Source: Yanshouia hominis
GTDB lineage: Bacteria > Bacillota > Clostridia > Oscillospirales > Ruminococcaceae
Reading direction: 5' to 3'
DNA: 64,000 nucleotides
Assembly: GCA_014385025.1 (NCBI GenBank)
Contig: JACRTB010000013.1
Span: 19,432 to 83,431 of the forward strand
Shown here in pieces: positions 54,195 to 61,998 of this stretch (position 1 is the stretch's first letter; the number at the start of each line of letters is the position of its first letter). Position numbers and translations under genes: made by a program. Under the pieces are notes generated by a model. The model was given only the letters and a program-made list of their open reading frames with translations. It ran no database searches and had not been told where the DNA came from.

Positions 54195-54640
54195 GAAACT
54201 TCCTCCTATTCCGATTTATCATTCTACTATTTTTATTTTACCACAATTCCGAGAGCGTGGAAATAGGTAGTTTTCCGGGCTGATTTCCGACCTTATGGAT
54301 ATACGGGGCGGGCGGTCATTTAGGTGTAGACTTAGGGTAGTTCATCGATGGACAGTACCTTGAAAACAGAATGACCGTCCGAAAAGGAATACCCCGGCTG
54401 GGGAAGCACCGCAACGAGCCACTTCGGGACAAAATGTCCCGAAGTCCGGGGAGCGTGCCAACGCCGGAACACGCCGCCATTGTCGGGGTCCCCGCAAAGT
54501 CGCATGGCTTTGTGGGGAGAGGAGGAGCAGCGGAGCGAGTGAGTTTTGCCGCTTGCGGTGAAACGAACGATACGCAGCTTGCGACGACGAGGCAGGAAGC
54601 CTTTTCGGGGAGAACGGCAAAGGAAAAATGGAGGGAACAC
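54195..54640. other. Non-coding region between cargo and transfer genes
   Basis: It contains the divergent promoter zone of the cargo block (AT-rich near 54200-54260) and the right copy of the 23-bp repeat. The rightward frame open from 54371 continues into the Cys-rich gene, but the good ribosome site places its start at 54641. Confidence 0.5.
54421..54443 (+). repeat. 23-bp direct repeat with internal dyad, right copy
   Basis: Identical to 52070-52092 over 23 bases. Here the right flank (GTCCGG) extends the dyad, while in the left copy it is the left flank (CCGGA) that does. Confidence 0.9.
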
Positions 54641-55054
54641 ATGAGAGAGAACCCATATAAACGACTGCCGCCCATAGAGCGCAAGCCGGACGGCTCCCTT
54701 TACCGCATGACACCAGCACAGAGGAAACAGGCAAACGCCCTGATCCGCCGGAAGTGCTGCTGTTATGAGGACGGGAACTGTATGCTCCTTGACGATGGGG
54801 ACACCCACACCTGCCCCCAGACCATTTCTTTCTCGGTCTGCTGTAAGTGGTTCCGCTGGTCGGTCTTGCCGCAAATCGGAATGCTGGAAGCAGAGATTTT
54901 CCGGGATAAGGAGCTAAAACGCTGTGCGGTCTGCGGCAGAGTGTTCGTCCCAAAGTCCAACCGGGCGAAATACTGTCCCGACTGCGCCGCCAGAGTTCAC
55001 AGGCGGCAGAAAACAGAAAGTGAACGGAAAAGGAGGTCTACTGTGGACAGTTAG
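54641..55054 (+). CDS. Cysteine-rich VLP-type small protein of mobile elements
   Basis: This 137-residue protein has a Cys-rich first half (IRRKCCCYEDGNCMLLDDGD, HTCPQTISFSVCCKWF) and a C-terminal zinc-ribbon (KRCAVCGRVFVPKSNRAKYC). Proteins of this Cys-rich VLP type are common next to relaxase and recombinase genes in clostridial elements; they are assumed to bind metal and DNA or RNA, function unknown. ATG 54641 follows GGAGGGAACAC. It begins the rightward transfer operon. Confidence 0.8.
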   Translation: MRENPYKRLPPIERKPDGSLYRMTPAQRKQANALIRRKCCCYEDGNCMLLDDGDTHTCPQTISFSVCCKWFRWSVLPQIGMLEAEIFRDKELKRCAVCGRVFVPKSNRAKYCPDCAARVHRRQKTESERKRRSTVDS

Positions 55055-55165
55055 GGGCTGAAAGGTCCTTGATTTACAAGGCTTTGCAAGCACAGAACAT
55101 GGGCAGGCAATAGAAACTACCGTCTGCCCCCGGAAACGGGCTTCTAACCGTCCACAAAACACGAT

Positions 55166-55561
55166 ATGACAAATACCATTTATATCCATCAGCCGGAAAA
55201 GGCGGTCAGCTTTACCCGGCTTCCCAATTTCCTTTTTGAAGCCCCCACATTCGCGCCCCTGTCCAACGAAGCAAAGGTACTGTATGCCTTTATCCTGCGC
55301 CGGACAGACCTGTCCCGGAAAAACGGCTGGGCGGACGAATATGGGCGCATTTACCTCTACTATCCCATCAACGAGGTAGTGGAGCTGCTCCACTGCGGGC
55401 GGCAGAAGGCGGTCAACACCCTGCGGGAGTTGCAATACGCCGGACTGGTAGAGATTCAGAAGCAGGGCTGTGGAAAACCCAACCGCATTTACCCAAAATC
55501 CTACGAAGCGGTTCTAAACACCGACTTCAATAAGTCCCGTTCCGGTACGCCGGAGGACTGA
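55166..55561 (+). CDS. Replication initiator A (RepA_N-type) domain protein
   Basis: This 131-residue protein matches the N-terminal winged-helix domain of plasmid replication initiators (FTRLPNFLFEAPTFAPLSNEAKVLYAFILRR, key LPNFLF and LSNEAKVLYAF; then VVELLHCGRQKAVNTLRELQ). In mobilizable elements such short copies may allow limited replication of the excised circle. There is no clear Shine-Dalgarno before the ATG. It lies between the Cys-rich protein and the relaxase on the same strand. Confidence 0.85.
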   Translation: MTNTIYIHQPEKAVSFTRLPNFLFEAPTFAPLSNEAKVLYAFILRRTDLSRKNGWADEYGRIYLYYPINEVVELLHCGRQKAVNTLRELQYAGLVEIQKQGCGKPNRIYPKSYEAVLNTDFNKSRSGTPED

Positions 55562-55746
55562 AAACCGCACTCCACAAGTACGATAATCAATCCTCTTGAA
55601 GTACGGAAACCGGACGGTATATAGAAATACAGAGATTAAAACGATTTTATTTATATCTTATCCATTCCTATCCTATCCGAGATATTTTCTGCGGGATTTT
55701 CCTGTGGAAAAGTCCCGGAAAGGGACGGAATGGGGAAAGGAGTTTC

Positions 55747-56688
55747 ATGGCACAACACGCAATTTTGCGATTTGAAAAACACAAGGGCAATCCGGCAAGA
55801 CCGCTGGAAGCCCATCACGAACGGCAAAAGGAACAGTACGCCAGCAATCCCGACATTGACGCCAGCCGGAGCAAGTACAATTTCCATATCGTCAAGCCGG
55901 AGAGCCGCTATTACCATTTCATTCAGAGCCGCATTGAACAAGCCGGATGCCGCACACGCAAGGATAGCACACGCTTTGTCGATACGCTGATAACCGCCAG
56001 CCCGGAGTTTTTCAAGAAAAAATCCCCAAAGGAGATACAGGCGTTTTTCCAGAGGGCGGCTGATTTCTTAATCGGGCGGGTAGGGAAAGAAAATATCGTG
56101 TCGGCGGTGGTACACATGGACGAGAAAACGCCCCACCTGCATTTGGTCTTTGTCCCGCTGACAGAGGACAACCGCCTGTGTGCAAAGGAGATTATCGGGA
56201 ACAGAGCCAACCTCACAAAATGGCAGGACGATTTTCACGCCTATATGGTGGAGAAATATCCTGACTTGGAGCGTGGGGAAAGTGCCAGCAAGACAGGCAG
56301 GAAGCATATCCCCACCCGTCTGTTCAAGCAGGCGGTCAATCTCTCCAAACAGGCAAGAGCCATTGAAGCCACGCTGGACGGTATTACCCCGTTCAACGCC
56401 GGAAAGAAGAAAGAGGAAGCCCTCTCCCTGCTGAAAAAGTGGTTTCCGCAGATGGAGAATTTCTCCGGTCAGCTCAAAAAATACAAGGTCACAATAAACG
56501 ACCTTTTAGCAGAAAATGAACAGTTGGAAGCCAGAGCAAAAGCCAGTGAAAAAGGCAAGATGAAAGATACGATGGAACGGGCAAAGCTGGAAAGCGAGCT
56601 GAAAGACATTCAGCGGCTGGTAGACCGTATCCCGCCGGAGGTGCTGGCAGAACTGAAACGGCAGCAGCGGCACACAAGGGAACGGTGA
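55747..56688 (+). CDS. MobV-family relaxase (Pre/Mob)
   Basis: This 313-residue relaxase nicks oriT and stays bound to the DNA end to lead it into a recipient. It has the MobV metal-site motif VVHMDEKTPHLHLVFVPL (HxDEKTPHxH) near residue 120 and an N-terminal start AILRFEKHKGNP typical of the family. The C-terminal part (residues about 215-310) is a coiled coil. AAAGGAG is eight bases before the ATG. The matching oriT lies about 3.8 kb to the left in the same element. Confidence 0.95.
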   Translation: MAQHAILRFEKHKGNPARPLEAHHERQKEQYASNPDIDASRSKYNFHIVKPESRYYHFIQSRIEQAGCRTRKDSTRFVDTLITASPEFFKKKSPKEIQAFFQRAADFLIGRVGKENIVSAVVHMDEKTPHLHLVFVPLTEDNRLCAKEIIGNRANLTKWQDDFHAYMVEKYPDLERGESASKTGRKHIPTRLFKQAVNLSKQARAIEATLDGITPFNAGKKKEEALSLLKKWFPQMENFSGQLKKYKVTINDLLAENEQLEARAKASEKGKMKDTMERAKLESELKDIQRLVDRIPPEVLAELKRQQRHTRER

Positions 56689-56758
56689 TCAATGACAGAA
56701 AACATTTCACGCCGCAGCATGGCGGCACTGCACTTTGAAAATTAAATACGGAGGTACT

Positions 56759-56950
56759 ATGGAGCATATCAGATACAAGAAAGAAACCGAAGTCGTGACT
56801 TTTCAGGGAAAGGAAATCACGCTGGAAAATCTCTCCCCGGTGTTCACGCCGGAGCAGGAAGCGGCAAAACGCCGGGAGCTGGAACAGCAGCTTTATGAGG
56901 TGTTCCGCAAGTATGCCGACAAGCGGCAGAGTGAGGAAGCCGGGGCATAA
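56759..56950 (+). CDS. Small conserved protein between relaxase and recombinase
   Basis: This 63-residue charged protein (MEHIRYKKETEVVTFQGKEI and a helical Glu/Lys/Gln-rich tail) is typical of the small unknown proteins that sit between mob and serine recombinase genes in this element type; it may be an accessory or directionality factor. ATG 56759 follows GGAGG at 56750-56754. An earlier in-frame start would add eight residues without a ribosome site. Confidence 0.72.
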   Translation: MEHIRYKKETEVVTFQGKEITLENLSPVFTPEQEAAKRRELEQQLYEVFRKYADKRQSEEAGA

Positions 56951-57044
56951 GGTTTTCCGAAGCCATCGTTGATTTGCGGGGCTGCTGGCGGTATAATAAA
57001 ACTGTCAGCAGCTCCGTTTCTTTTTTAAGAAAAGGAGCGACAAT

Positions 57045-58556
57045 ATGAACAATCGAATAGACGCAATCTATGCAAGACAATCGGTAGACAAAAAGGACAG
57101 CATTTCCATTGAAAGCCAGATTGAATTTTGCAAATATGAGCTGAAAGGCGGTAACTGCAAGGAATACACAGACAAAGGGTACAGCGGCAAGAACACAGAC
57201 CGTCCGAAGTTTCAAGAACTGGTGCGGGACATCAAGCGGGGCTTGATTGCAAAGGTCGTGGTTTACAAACTCGACCGTATCAGCCGTTCCATTCTGGACT
57301 TCGCAAACATGATGGAGCTGTTCCAGCAGTACAATGTAGAGTTTGTGTCCTCTACGGAAAAGTTTGATACCTCCACCCCGATGGGGCGGGCGATGTTAAA
57401 TATCTGTATTGTGTTCGCCCAGCTTGAAAGGGAAACGATACAGAAGCGGGTAACGGACGCTTACTACTCCCGCAGTCAGCGTGGTTTCAAGATGGGCGGG
57501 AAAGCCCCTTACGGCTTCCATACAGAGCCAATCAAGATGGACGGTATCAACACAAAGAAGCTGGTGGTAAACCCAGATGAAGCGGCAAATATCCGGCTGA
57601 TGTTTGAGATGTATGCTCAGCCCACAACTTCCTATGGGGACATTACCCGGTACTTTGCCGAACAGGGGATTTTATTCAACGGTAAAGAACTGATACGCCC
57701 CACGCTGGCGCAGATGTTACGCAATCCCGTCTATGTGCAGGCAGACCTTGATGTGTACGAGTTTTTCAAAAGTCAAGGGACAGTCATTGTCAATGACGCT
57801 GCCGATTTTACAGGCATGAACGGCTGCTATCTGTATCAAGGGCGGGATGTGAAGCCCAGCAAAAAGAACGACTTGAAAGACCAAATGCTGGTACTGGCTC
57901 CCCATGAGGGCATTGTTCCCTCCGACATCTGGCTGACCTGCCGCAAGAAGCTGATGAACAACATGAAAATCCAGTCTGCCCGAAAAGCCACCCACACATG
58001 GCTGGCGGGAAAAATCAAGTGCGGGAACTGCGGGTATGCCCTTATGAGTATCTTCAATCCCTCCGGCAAGCAATACCTTCGCTGTACGAAACGGCTGGAT
58101 AACAAGAGTTGTCCGGGGTGTGGGAAAATCATTACTTCGGAACTGGAAGCTGTTGTTTATCAGCAGATGGTAAAGAAACTGGCAAGCTACAAGACGCTGA
58201 CAGGCAGAAAGAAAGCGGCAAAGGCAAACCCGAAAATTGCCGCCCTGCAAGTGGAGCTTGCCCATGTGGACAGCGAGATTGAAAAGCTGGTGGACAGTCT
58301 GACGGGCGCAAACAATGTGCTGCTCTCCTATGTGAATGTGAAGATAGCGGAACTGGACGGACGCAAGCAGGAACTTCTGGCGAGGATAGCGGAACTAACG
58401 GTGGAAGCCATTAGCCCGGAACAGGTCAGCCAGATTTCCGGCTACCTCGACACTTGGGAGAATGTATCCTTTGACGACAAGCGGCGGGTGGTGGATTTAA
58501 TGATTACCACCATAGCCGCCACAAGCGACAGCTTGAACATCACATGGAAAATCTGA
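57045..58556 (+). CDS. Large serine recombinase (integrase of the element)
   Basis: This 503-residue recombinase integrates and excises the element. The catalytic domain has the nucleophile in IYARQSVDKKDSIS (Ser12), YKLDRISRSILDFANMM and GRAMLNICIVFAQLERETI. The recombinase domain follows (GFKMGGKAPYGFHTEP, then LRNPVYV), then a zinc ribbon (IKCGNCGYALM, KSCPGCG) and a coiled-coil segment near residues 395-450. AAAGGAGCGAC lies before the ATG. It ends 53 bases from the right element end, the normal place for such an enzyme. No separate excisionase is certain. Confidence 0.96.
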   Translation: MNNRIDAIYARQSVDKKDSISIESQIEFCKYELKGGNCKEYTDKGYSGKNTDRPKFQELVRDIKRGLIAKVVVYKLDRISRSILDFANMMELFQQYNVEFVSSTEKFDTSTPMGRAMLNICIVFAQLERETIQKRVTDAYYSRSQRGFKMGGKAPYGFHTEPIKMDGINTKKLVVNPDEAANIRLMFEMYAQPTTSYGDITRYFAEQGILFNGKELIRPTLAQMLRNPVYVQADLDVYEFFKSQGTVIVNDAADFTGMNGCYLYQGRDVKPSKKNDLKDQMLVLAPHEGIVPSDIWLTCRKKLMNNMKIQSARKATHTWLAGKIKCGNCGYALMSIFNPSGKQYLRCTKRLDNKSCPGCGKIITSELEAVVYQQMVKKLASYKTLTGRKKAAKANPKIAALQVELAHVDSEIEKLVDSLTGANNVLLSYVNVKIAELDGRKQELLARIAELTVEAISPEQVSQISGYLDTWENVSFDDKRRVVDLMITTIAATSDSLNITWKI

Positions 58557-58589
58557 CGGGCGGCACACCTCCCGTCAGACCGTTACCCT

Positions 58590-58609
58590 GTGTAGTCCCT
58601 TGTAAACTG
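58590..58609 (+). repeat. Right terminal inverted repeat of the element
   Basis: GTGTAGTCCCTTGTAAACTG, the reverse complement of the left end with one mismatch. Confidence 0.85.
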
Positions 58610-59973
58610 TACTTTATGATTTTTCAGATAGCGGGGTGCAGGTCTTTGCGGCTCCGCAGAGTGTTGCAGCTGCTTCCTTAGCTGCTGCGGCTGATACGGC
58701 ATCCGCAACGGCTGGGGAGTATGGTTATATTCCTAATAATTTTTCTGCATCTTATCATTTTTTAGCTTCTGATTCTTCCGCAACATCTCGTGTTGAGTTT
58801 GTCTATTACAAAGGCACTTATTTTCCTGCTGGTGATTATGTTTTTTCGGCTGTATTAAGTCAAGCTCCTACAGCTGGCTTTGTTTGGTATAGCGGTACTT
58901 ATCCCGGTTCGTCTGTATCTGTCGATGGTAATAAGATCACTTGGTCTATTTCGGTTGATGACCCTTTTACTGTTACCTCTTCGATAGGTTTTTTTGCTAC
59001 TTATCCTCTTTCGGTCGATTCGTCTGCTATTACTTATGAGTCTTATTCCGCTACCTATTATACTCCTGTAGATGGTATTTCATCCGGTTTTACATATTCT
59101 TCTGGTGCTATTAGTGATAGAGATCATCAAGATTATGATACTGTATCCGCTTCTTTCGGCGATCAACCTGCCGGTGATTATTTAATTAACATTTATCATT
59201 GGGGTCAATCTTACGATGTTAATTTTGCTTTGCTTTATAATGGTCGTCGTTTGTCTGCGTCTACTGATGGCGGTGTGACTACTGCTGTTGTCTCTCATGG
59301 CGGCGGTGATCTTACAATCACTGGCAGTTTTGATATAGTCCGCACTACTAATTGGGATACTGTTGGCGGCTCTTTTTTTGAGGGCGGCGGAAATATCGTC
59401 ACTGATGCCCCCGGCTCTTGGACCTTTAATATATCTGACATCGTTGCTGTCCCTCTTACTAATTCCAGTGTTGAGCAATACGGCATCTGCGGCCCTATCG
59501 TTGGTTTCTTCCGGGACCAGTACAGCTCCCTCAAATCTTTTCTTTCTGGTCAATTCCAGTCGATTAAAGATATTTTTAAGGGTGATGAAACCGGAAAATT
59601 GGATGCTGACATAACAAAGGGTGAAGAATTACATGAACAAGAAAAACAAGTAACAGATGCTATTATTGTTGGTTTTGATGATGCTTCGAAAAATGTTGAT
59701 CCTTCTACAATCACGATTCCTAATGATGTTTTATCTGGTTTTGTTTTTATGAGCGATCTTTTTATGCTTGTTTTTAATGGCTTGGGAAATTATAAAGCCC
59801 TTGTAATGATCCCTCTTTGCATTGGTATTGCCGCGATTATAATTGGTCGTGGATTTTGGGCTGCTGCTGGTTATGCCCCTCGACGTGGTAACTATAGAGT
59901 ACGTGTCAATCCTTATAATCAAAGTTATAAAGGCTTACCTAACCCCGGAAATTCCGGCTCGTTGAAAGGCTAG
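58609..59973 (+). pseudogene. 3' part of the phage coat/adsorption protein (pIII-like), cut from its signal peptide
   Basis: The frame is open from just inside the element end (codons GTA CTT TAT...) and encodes about 450 residues: a Ser/Thr/Gly/Tyr-rich, beta-type surface domain and then a charged segment (DADITKGEELHEQEKQV). Two C-terminal hydrophobic helices (FVFMSDLFMLVFNGLG and LVMIPLCIGIAAIIIGRGFW) are followed by a basic tail. This is the layout of inovirus minor coat/adsorption proteins that hold the phage tip in the membrane. It has no signal peptide of its own; that lies at 51633. A GTG at 58636 could start a leaderless product, but it would not be exported. Confidence 0.82.
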
Positions 59974-59981
59974 GGGATTTT

Positions 59982-60200
59982 ATGACTTCTTTCTTTCAGC
60001 AAATTTTAGATGTTATTTCTTTAGCTTTTGATTTTATTCTTAATATTTTGGAAGCTATTGTTAATCTTTTTTCTTTAATTTTTTATTGGATGCCTTGGCT
60101 AACTACTCTTTTTGGCTTTCTTCCGTCTATATTAGTTTCCTTTGCAACTCTCGCAATGTTTCTTTCCCTTATGTTTTTTATTATTGGGAGGAATAAATAA
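59982..60200 (+). CDS. Phage small membrane protein
   Basis: This 72-residue protein has three to four hydrophobic stretches (ISLAFDFILNILEAIVNLFS, WMPWLTTLFGFLPSILVSFA) and almost no charge until the final GRNK. Its size and position directly after the large coat gene match pVI-type minor coat proteins of filamentous phages. The start is eight bases after the coat stop, with only a weak ribosome site (AGGGGATTTT). Confidence 0.7.
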   Translation: MTSFFQQILDVISLAFDFILNILEAIVNLFSLIFYWMPWLTTLFGFLPSILVSFATLAMFLSLMFFIIGRNK

Positions 60201-60352
60201 TGGAATTTTATAATTTTTTTATTACCGTTATGCAAGGCTGTTTTTCTTTTCTTTCCCGTATTCCGATAGGTTCTAGTTCTCTTTTAGGCATAATTGTCTC
60301 TTCTTTAATTCTTGGCATGTTAATCCGTTCTTTTGTTATGACTTCTCAATGA
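60200..60352 (+). CDS. Phage small membrane protein (50 residues)
   Basis: This one-helix protein (MEFYNFFITVMQGCFSFLSR..., helix LLGIIVSSLILGMLIR) starts on the last base of the previous stop codon (TAATG) after GGGAGGAA. It is probably a minor virion or assembly protein. No family recognised. Confidence 0.65.
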   Translation: MEFYNFFITVMQGCFSFLSRIPIGSSSLLGIIVSSLILGMLIRSFVMTSQ

Positions 60353-60363
60353 TAGGTGATTTT

Positions 60364-60537
60364 ATGATTGATGTTATGGTTTATAACGGTCCTGATCATA
60401 TGGGTTTTGCATATGTCTTAGAGCATTCTTCTCTTGCTGGTTCTTTTCCTTCTTCTAAATATGCGGATGCTATCTGTTTCTGTGATTTTTTGCAAGCTAA
60501 GGGTTTTAATGCTTTTTGCCGTCATCGGGAGGGCTAA
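60364..60537 (+). CDS. Small soluble phage protein (57 residues)
   Basis: This short protein (MIDVMVYNGPDHMGFAYVLE...) has two Cys (AICFCDF) near the middle and no membrane helix. TAGGTGAT is its ribosome site. It sits between two membrane protein genes. Function unknown. Confidence 0.5.
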   Translation: MIDVMVYNGPDHMGFAYVLEHSSLAGSFPSSKYADAICFCDFLQAKGFNAFCRHREG

Positions 60538-60539
60538 AT

Positions 60540-61229
60540 GTGCGTTGTTTTCTTTCGTTGGTTCTGGCGTTCTGCCTGTGCTTACTCCCTGTTTCTGCTG
60601 GCGCTCTCACTTATGCTGAGTATTTAGCCGATCAAGGCTATTCGCAGGACGAAATCGACCAAATTATCAGTAGCGGCGAAGATGTTTCCGCTTCTGATAC
60701 TTCCAACAGCACAATTTATATTGATAATTCTCAACTTTTGGATTCTGGTTCTTCCGTACAGGTCGATTCTCTTACTGTACAAGCTCAGCAGGTTTTGTTA
60801 TCGGCTCCTGAAAATAACGATTATCCTTCCGGTGCTCCTTTGGCTGGTGGTGTCTATATGCAGGTTACTACAAGTGCATTGGGGGAATTGCTAATCTATG
60901 TACCATCTAATTATCAGTCTAAAGCATTTACTTTTGAGTCTGGCACCAAAGAGGTTATTAATATTACGTCGTCAACTATTACGGCTTATGTGGTCGACCA
61001 AGCGGATTATTCGTTCCGTTGGTCCTCTTTTGGTCGGTTGCAGTATCGGCGCAATAGTGGTTCTTATTCTTATGAAGATGTCAATATTACCGACATTTTG
61101 AATACAAATATTGTTTTTGTTGAATCAAATGATGATCTTCCGCCCGTCCCTGATTCGAATATGTTGCAAATTATTATTACATTTCTGTTAGGAGGTTGCT
61201 TATTGTGTCTATTTATCAAGCGGTTATAG
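60540..61229 (+). CDS. Phage secreted/membrane-anchored structural protein
   Basis: This 229-residue protein has a signal peptide (MRCFLSLVLAFCLCLLPVSA, cleavage before GALTYAEY). An acidic Ser/Asp-rich extracellular part follows, then one C-terminal membrane helix (LQIIITFLLGGCLLCLFIKRL). This type I membrane layout matches phage adsorption or minor coat proteins; it may work with, or partly replace, the broken large coat protein. The start is GTG 60540, seven bases after GGGAGGG; an earlier in-frame ATG lacks a site. Confidence 0.72.
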   Translation: MRCFLSLVLAFCLCLLPVSAGALTYAEYLADQGYSQDEIDQIISSGEDVSASDTSNSTIYIDNSQLLDSGSSVQVDSLTVQAQQVLLSAPENNDYPSGAPLAGGVYMQVTTSALGELLIYVPSNYQSKAFTFESGTKEVINITSSTITAYVVDQADYSFRWSSFGRLQYRRNSGSYSYEDVNITDILNTNIVFVESNDDLPPVPDSNMLQIIITFLLGGCLLCLFIKRL

Positions 61230-61363
61230 ATTTGATCGGTGTTCCTCCTGCTGGATATGATATCATTGTTTGGATTGTCTGTGCTGTCATTCTTCTTTAT
61301 ATTATCACAAGCGCGTTTTCAATCCTTGCTGCTATTTTTAATTTTGCATCTGGTAAAAAGTAG
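61205..61363 (+). CDS. Phage small membrane protein (52 residues)
   Basis: This one-helix protein starts at GTG 61205, nine bases after AGGAGG and inside the end of the previous gene. Its helix is IIVWIVCAVILLYIITSAF, with a short basic tail (ASGKK). It is a plausible minor or major coat protein candidate: its tail is basic, as expected for a DNA-facing end, but it lacks a signal peptide. Confidence 0.65.
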   Translation: MSIYQAVIDLIGVPPAGYDIIVWIVCAVILLYIITSAFSILAAIFNFASGKK

Positions 61364-61381
61364 GGAAGGGGAGTTGCCTTA

Positions 61382-61549
61382 ATGACTATGGCTTCTTTTG
61401 TTTCTGTCCTTTCCTTAATTTGGGAAGAGATAATGCTTCTCCTTTATAAAATAGGGAATCTTTATGTAACTTTCCCGTTTCTTATGGTGGCTCTTTGCTT
61501 GTTCGTCCTCCGTCTCGTTATTAATCTTTTCAAGTACATTGTTCATTAG
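61382..61549 (+). CDS. Phage small membrane protein (55 residues)
   Basis: This protein (MTMASFVSVLSLIWEEIMLL...) has one or two hydrophobic helices, the second ending in FVLRLVINLFKYIVH. GGGGAG precedes the ATG. It is probably a minor virion protein; no family recognised. Confidence 0.6.
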   Translation: MTMASFVSVLSLIWEEIMLLLYKIGNLYVTFPFLMVALCLFVLRLVINLFKYIVH

Positions 61550-61609
61550 CTGATGGCCACAGCTTTTGATATAGATTTCATTTTAATTTTATTTTGAAGG
61601 GTGTGTATT

Positions 61610-61783
61610 ATGGACATGGAAGCTTTGCTCGGTCAGCTTGTTCTCGTTTCTACTCAGGTCCTTGATATTGTCGCGCAGGTCTGCACGACAATCGTTGCTC
61701 AACCGTTCCTCCTGCTTACTACTGGCATTCTTCTGCTTGGTGGTGCAGTTGGTGTTGTCGGCCGTCTCCTTTCGCGCGGCTAA
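61610..61783 (+). CDS. Candidate phage major coat protein (pVIII-like)
   Basis: This 57-residue protein has an acidic N-terminus (MDMEALLGQ), a long hydrophobic helix (FLLLTTGILLLGGAVGVVG) and a basic end (RLLSRG). That is the charge pattern of filamentous major coat proteins, whose basic end contacts the DNA. It is GC-richer than its neighbours and is followed directly by a strong hairpin, as the major coat gene is in Ff phages; this layout favours high expression. There is no separate signal peptide. GAAGGGTG is the ribosome site. Confidence 0.72.
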   Translation: MDMEALLGQLVLVSTQVLDIVAQVCTTIVAQPFLLLTTGILLLGGAVGVVGRLLSRG

Positions 61784-61791
61784 TCAAATGC

Positions 61792-61829
61792 AAAAGGCCG
61801 GGCGGCCAGCTTTAGCGCCGCCCGGTCTT
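61792..61829 (+). terminator. Terminator/attenuator between coat and assembly genes
   Basis: CCGGGCGG and CCGCCCGG pair around a 12-base spacer, followed by TCTTTGC. Position and role parallel the central terminator after gene VIII in Ff phages. Confidence 0.75.
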
Positions 61830-61851
61830 TGCTATGGCATGAGGTAAAAAT

Positions 61852-61995
61852 ATGGTTGATTTTGTAAGTAAATTAGTTAATCTTTGTCTTGTTCCTCTTT
61901 ATCATTCTGACAATCTTCTTTTCTTCATTCCTTTTTTTGCACTTTTTTGGTGTTTTGTTTGGTCTATGATCTATCGTCTCTCTAGGAGGCTTTAA
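61852..61995 (+). CDS. Phage small membrane protein before the assembly gene
   Basis: This 47-residue protein (MVDFVSKLVNLCLVPLYH...) has one hydrophobic helix (LLFFIPFFALFWCFVWSMI) and a strongly basic end (YRLSRRL). The ATG follows GAGGTAAAAA. Its last codons contain the AGGAGG ribosome site of the Zot gene, so the two are coupled. Assembly accessory or minor coat protein; family unknown. Confidence 0.65.
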   Translation: MVDFVSKLVNLCLVPLYHSDNLLFFIPFFALFWCFVWSMIYRLSRRL

Positions 61996-61998
61996 TAT

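Larger units (their letters stand above)
51723..58610 (+). mobile_element. Integrative mobilizable element (about 6.9 kb) inserted in the phage coat gene
   Basis: The ends are imperfect 20-bp inverted repeats (51725-51744 and 58590-58609, 19 of 20 matching). A GT dinucleotide is shared at the two junctions (51723-51724 and 58609-58610), as expected for a large serine recombinase. The element encodes such a recombinase at its right end, a MobV relaxase, a pMV158-type oriT, a RepA-like initiator, a Cys-rich small protein, a small conserved protein, an XRE regulator and two other minus-strand cargo genes. It has no type IV secretion genes, so it must be mobilised by a helper. Confidence 0.9.

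Noticed and set aside
51713..58614. TACTT at both element junctions as the integration duplication
   Set aside because: Using TACTT breaks the coat reading frame and does not fit the ends of the terminal inverted repeats; the GT dinucleotide keeps the frame and is typical of large serine recombinases.
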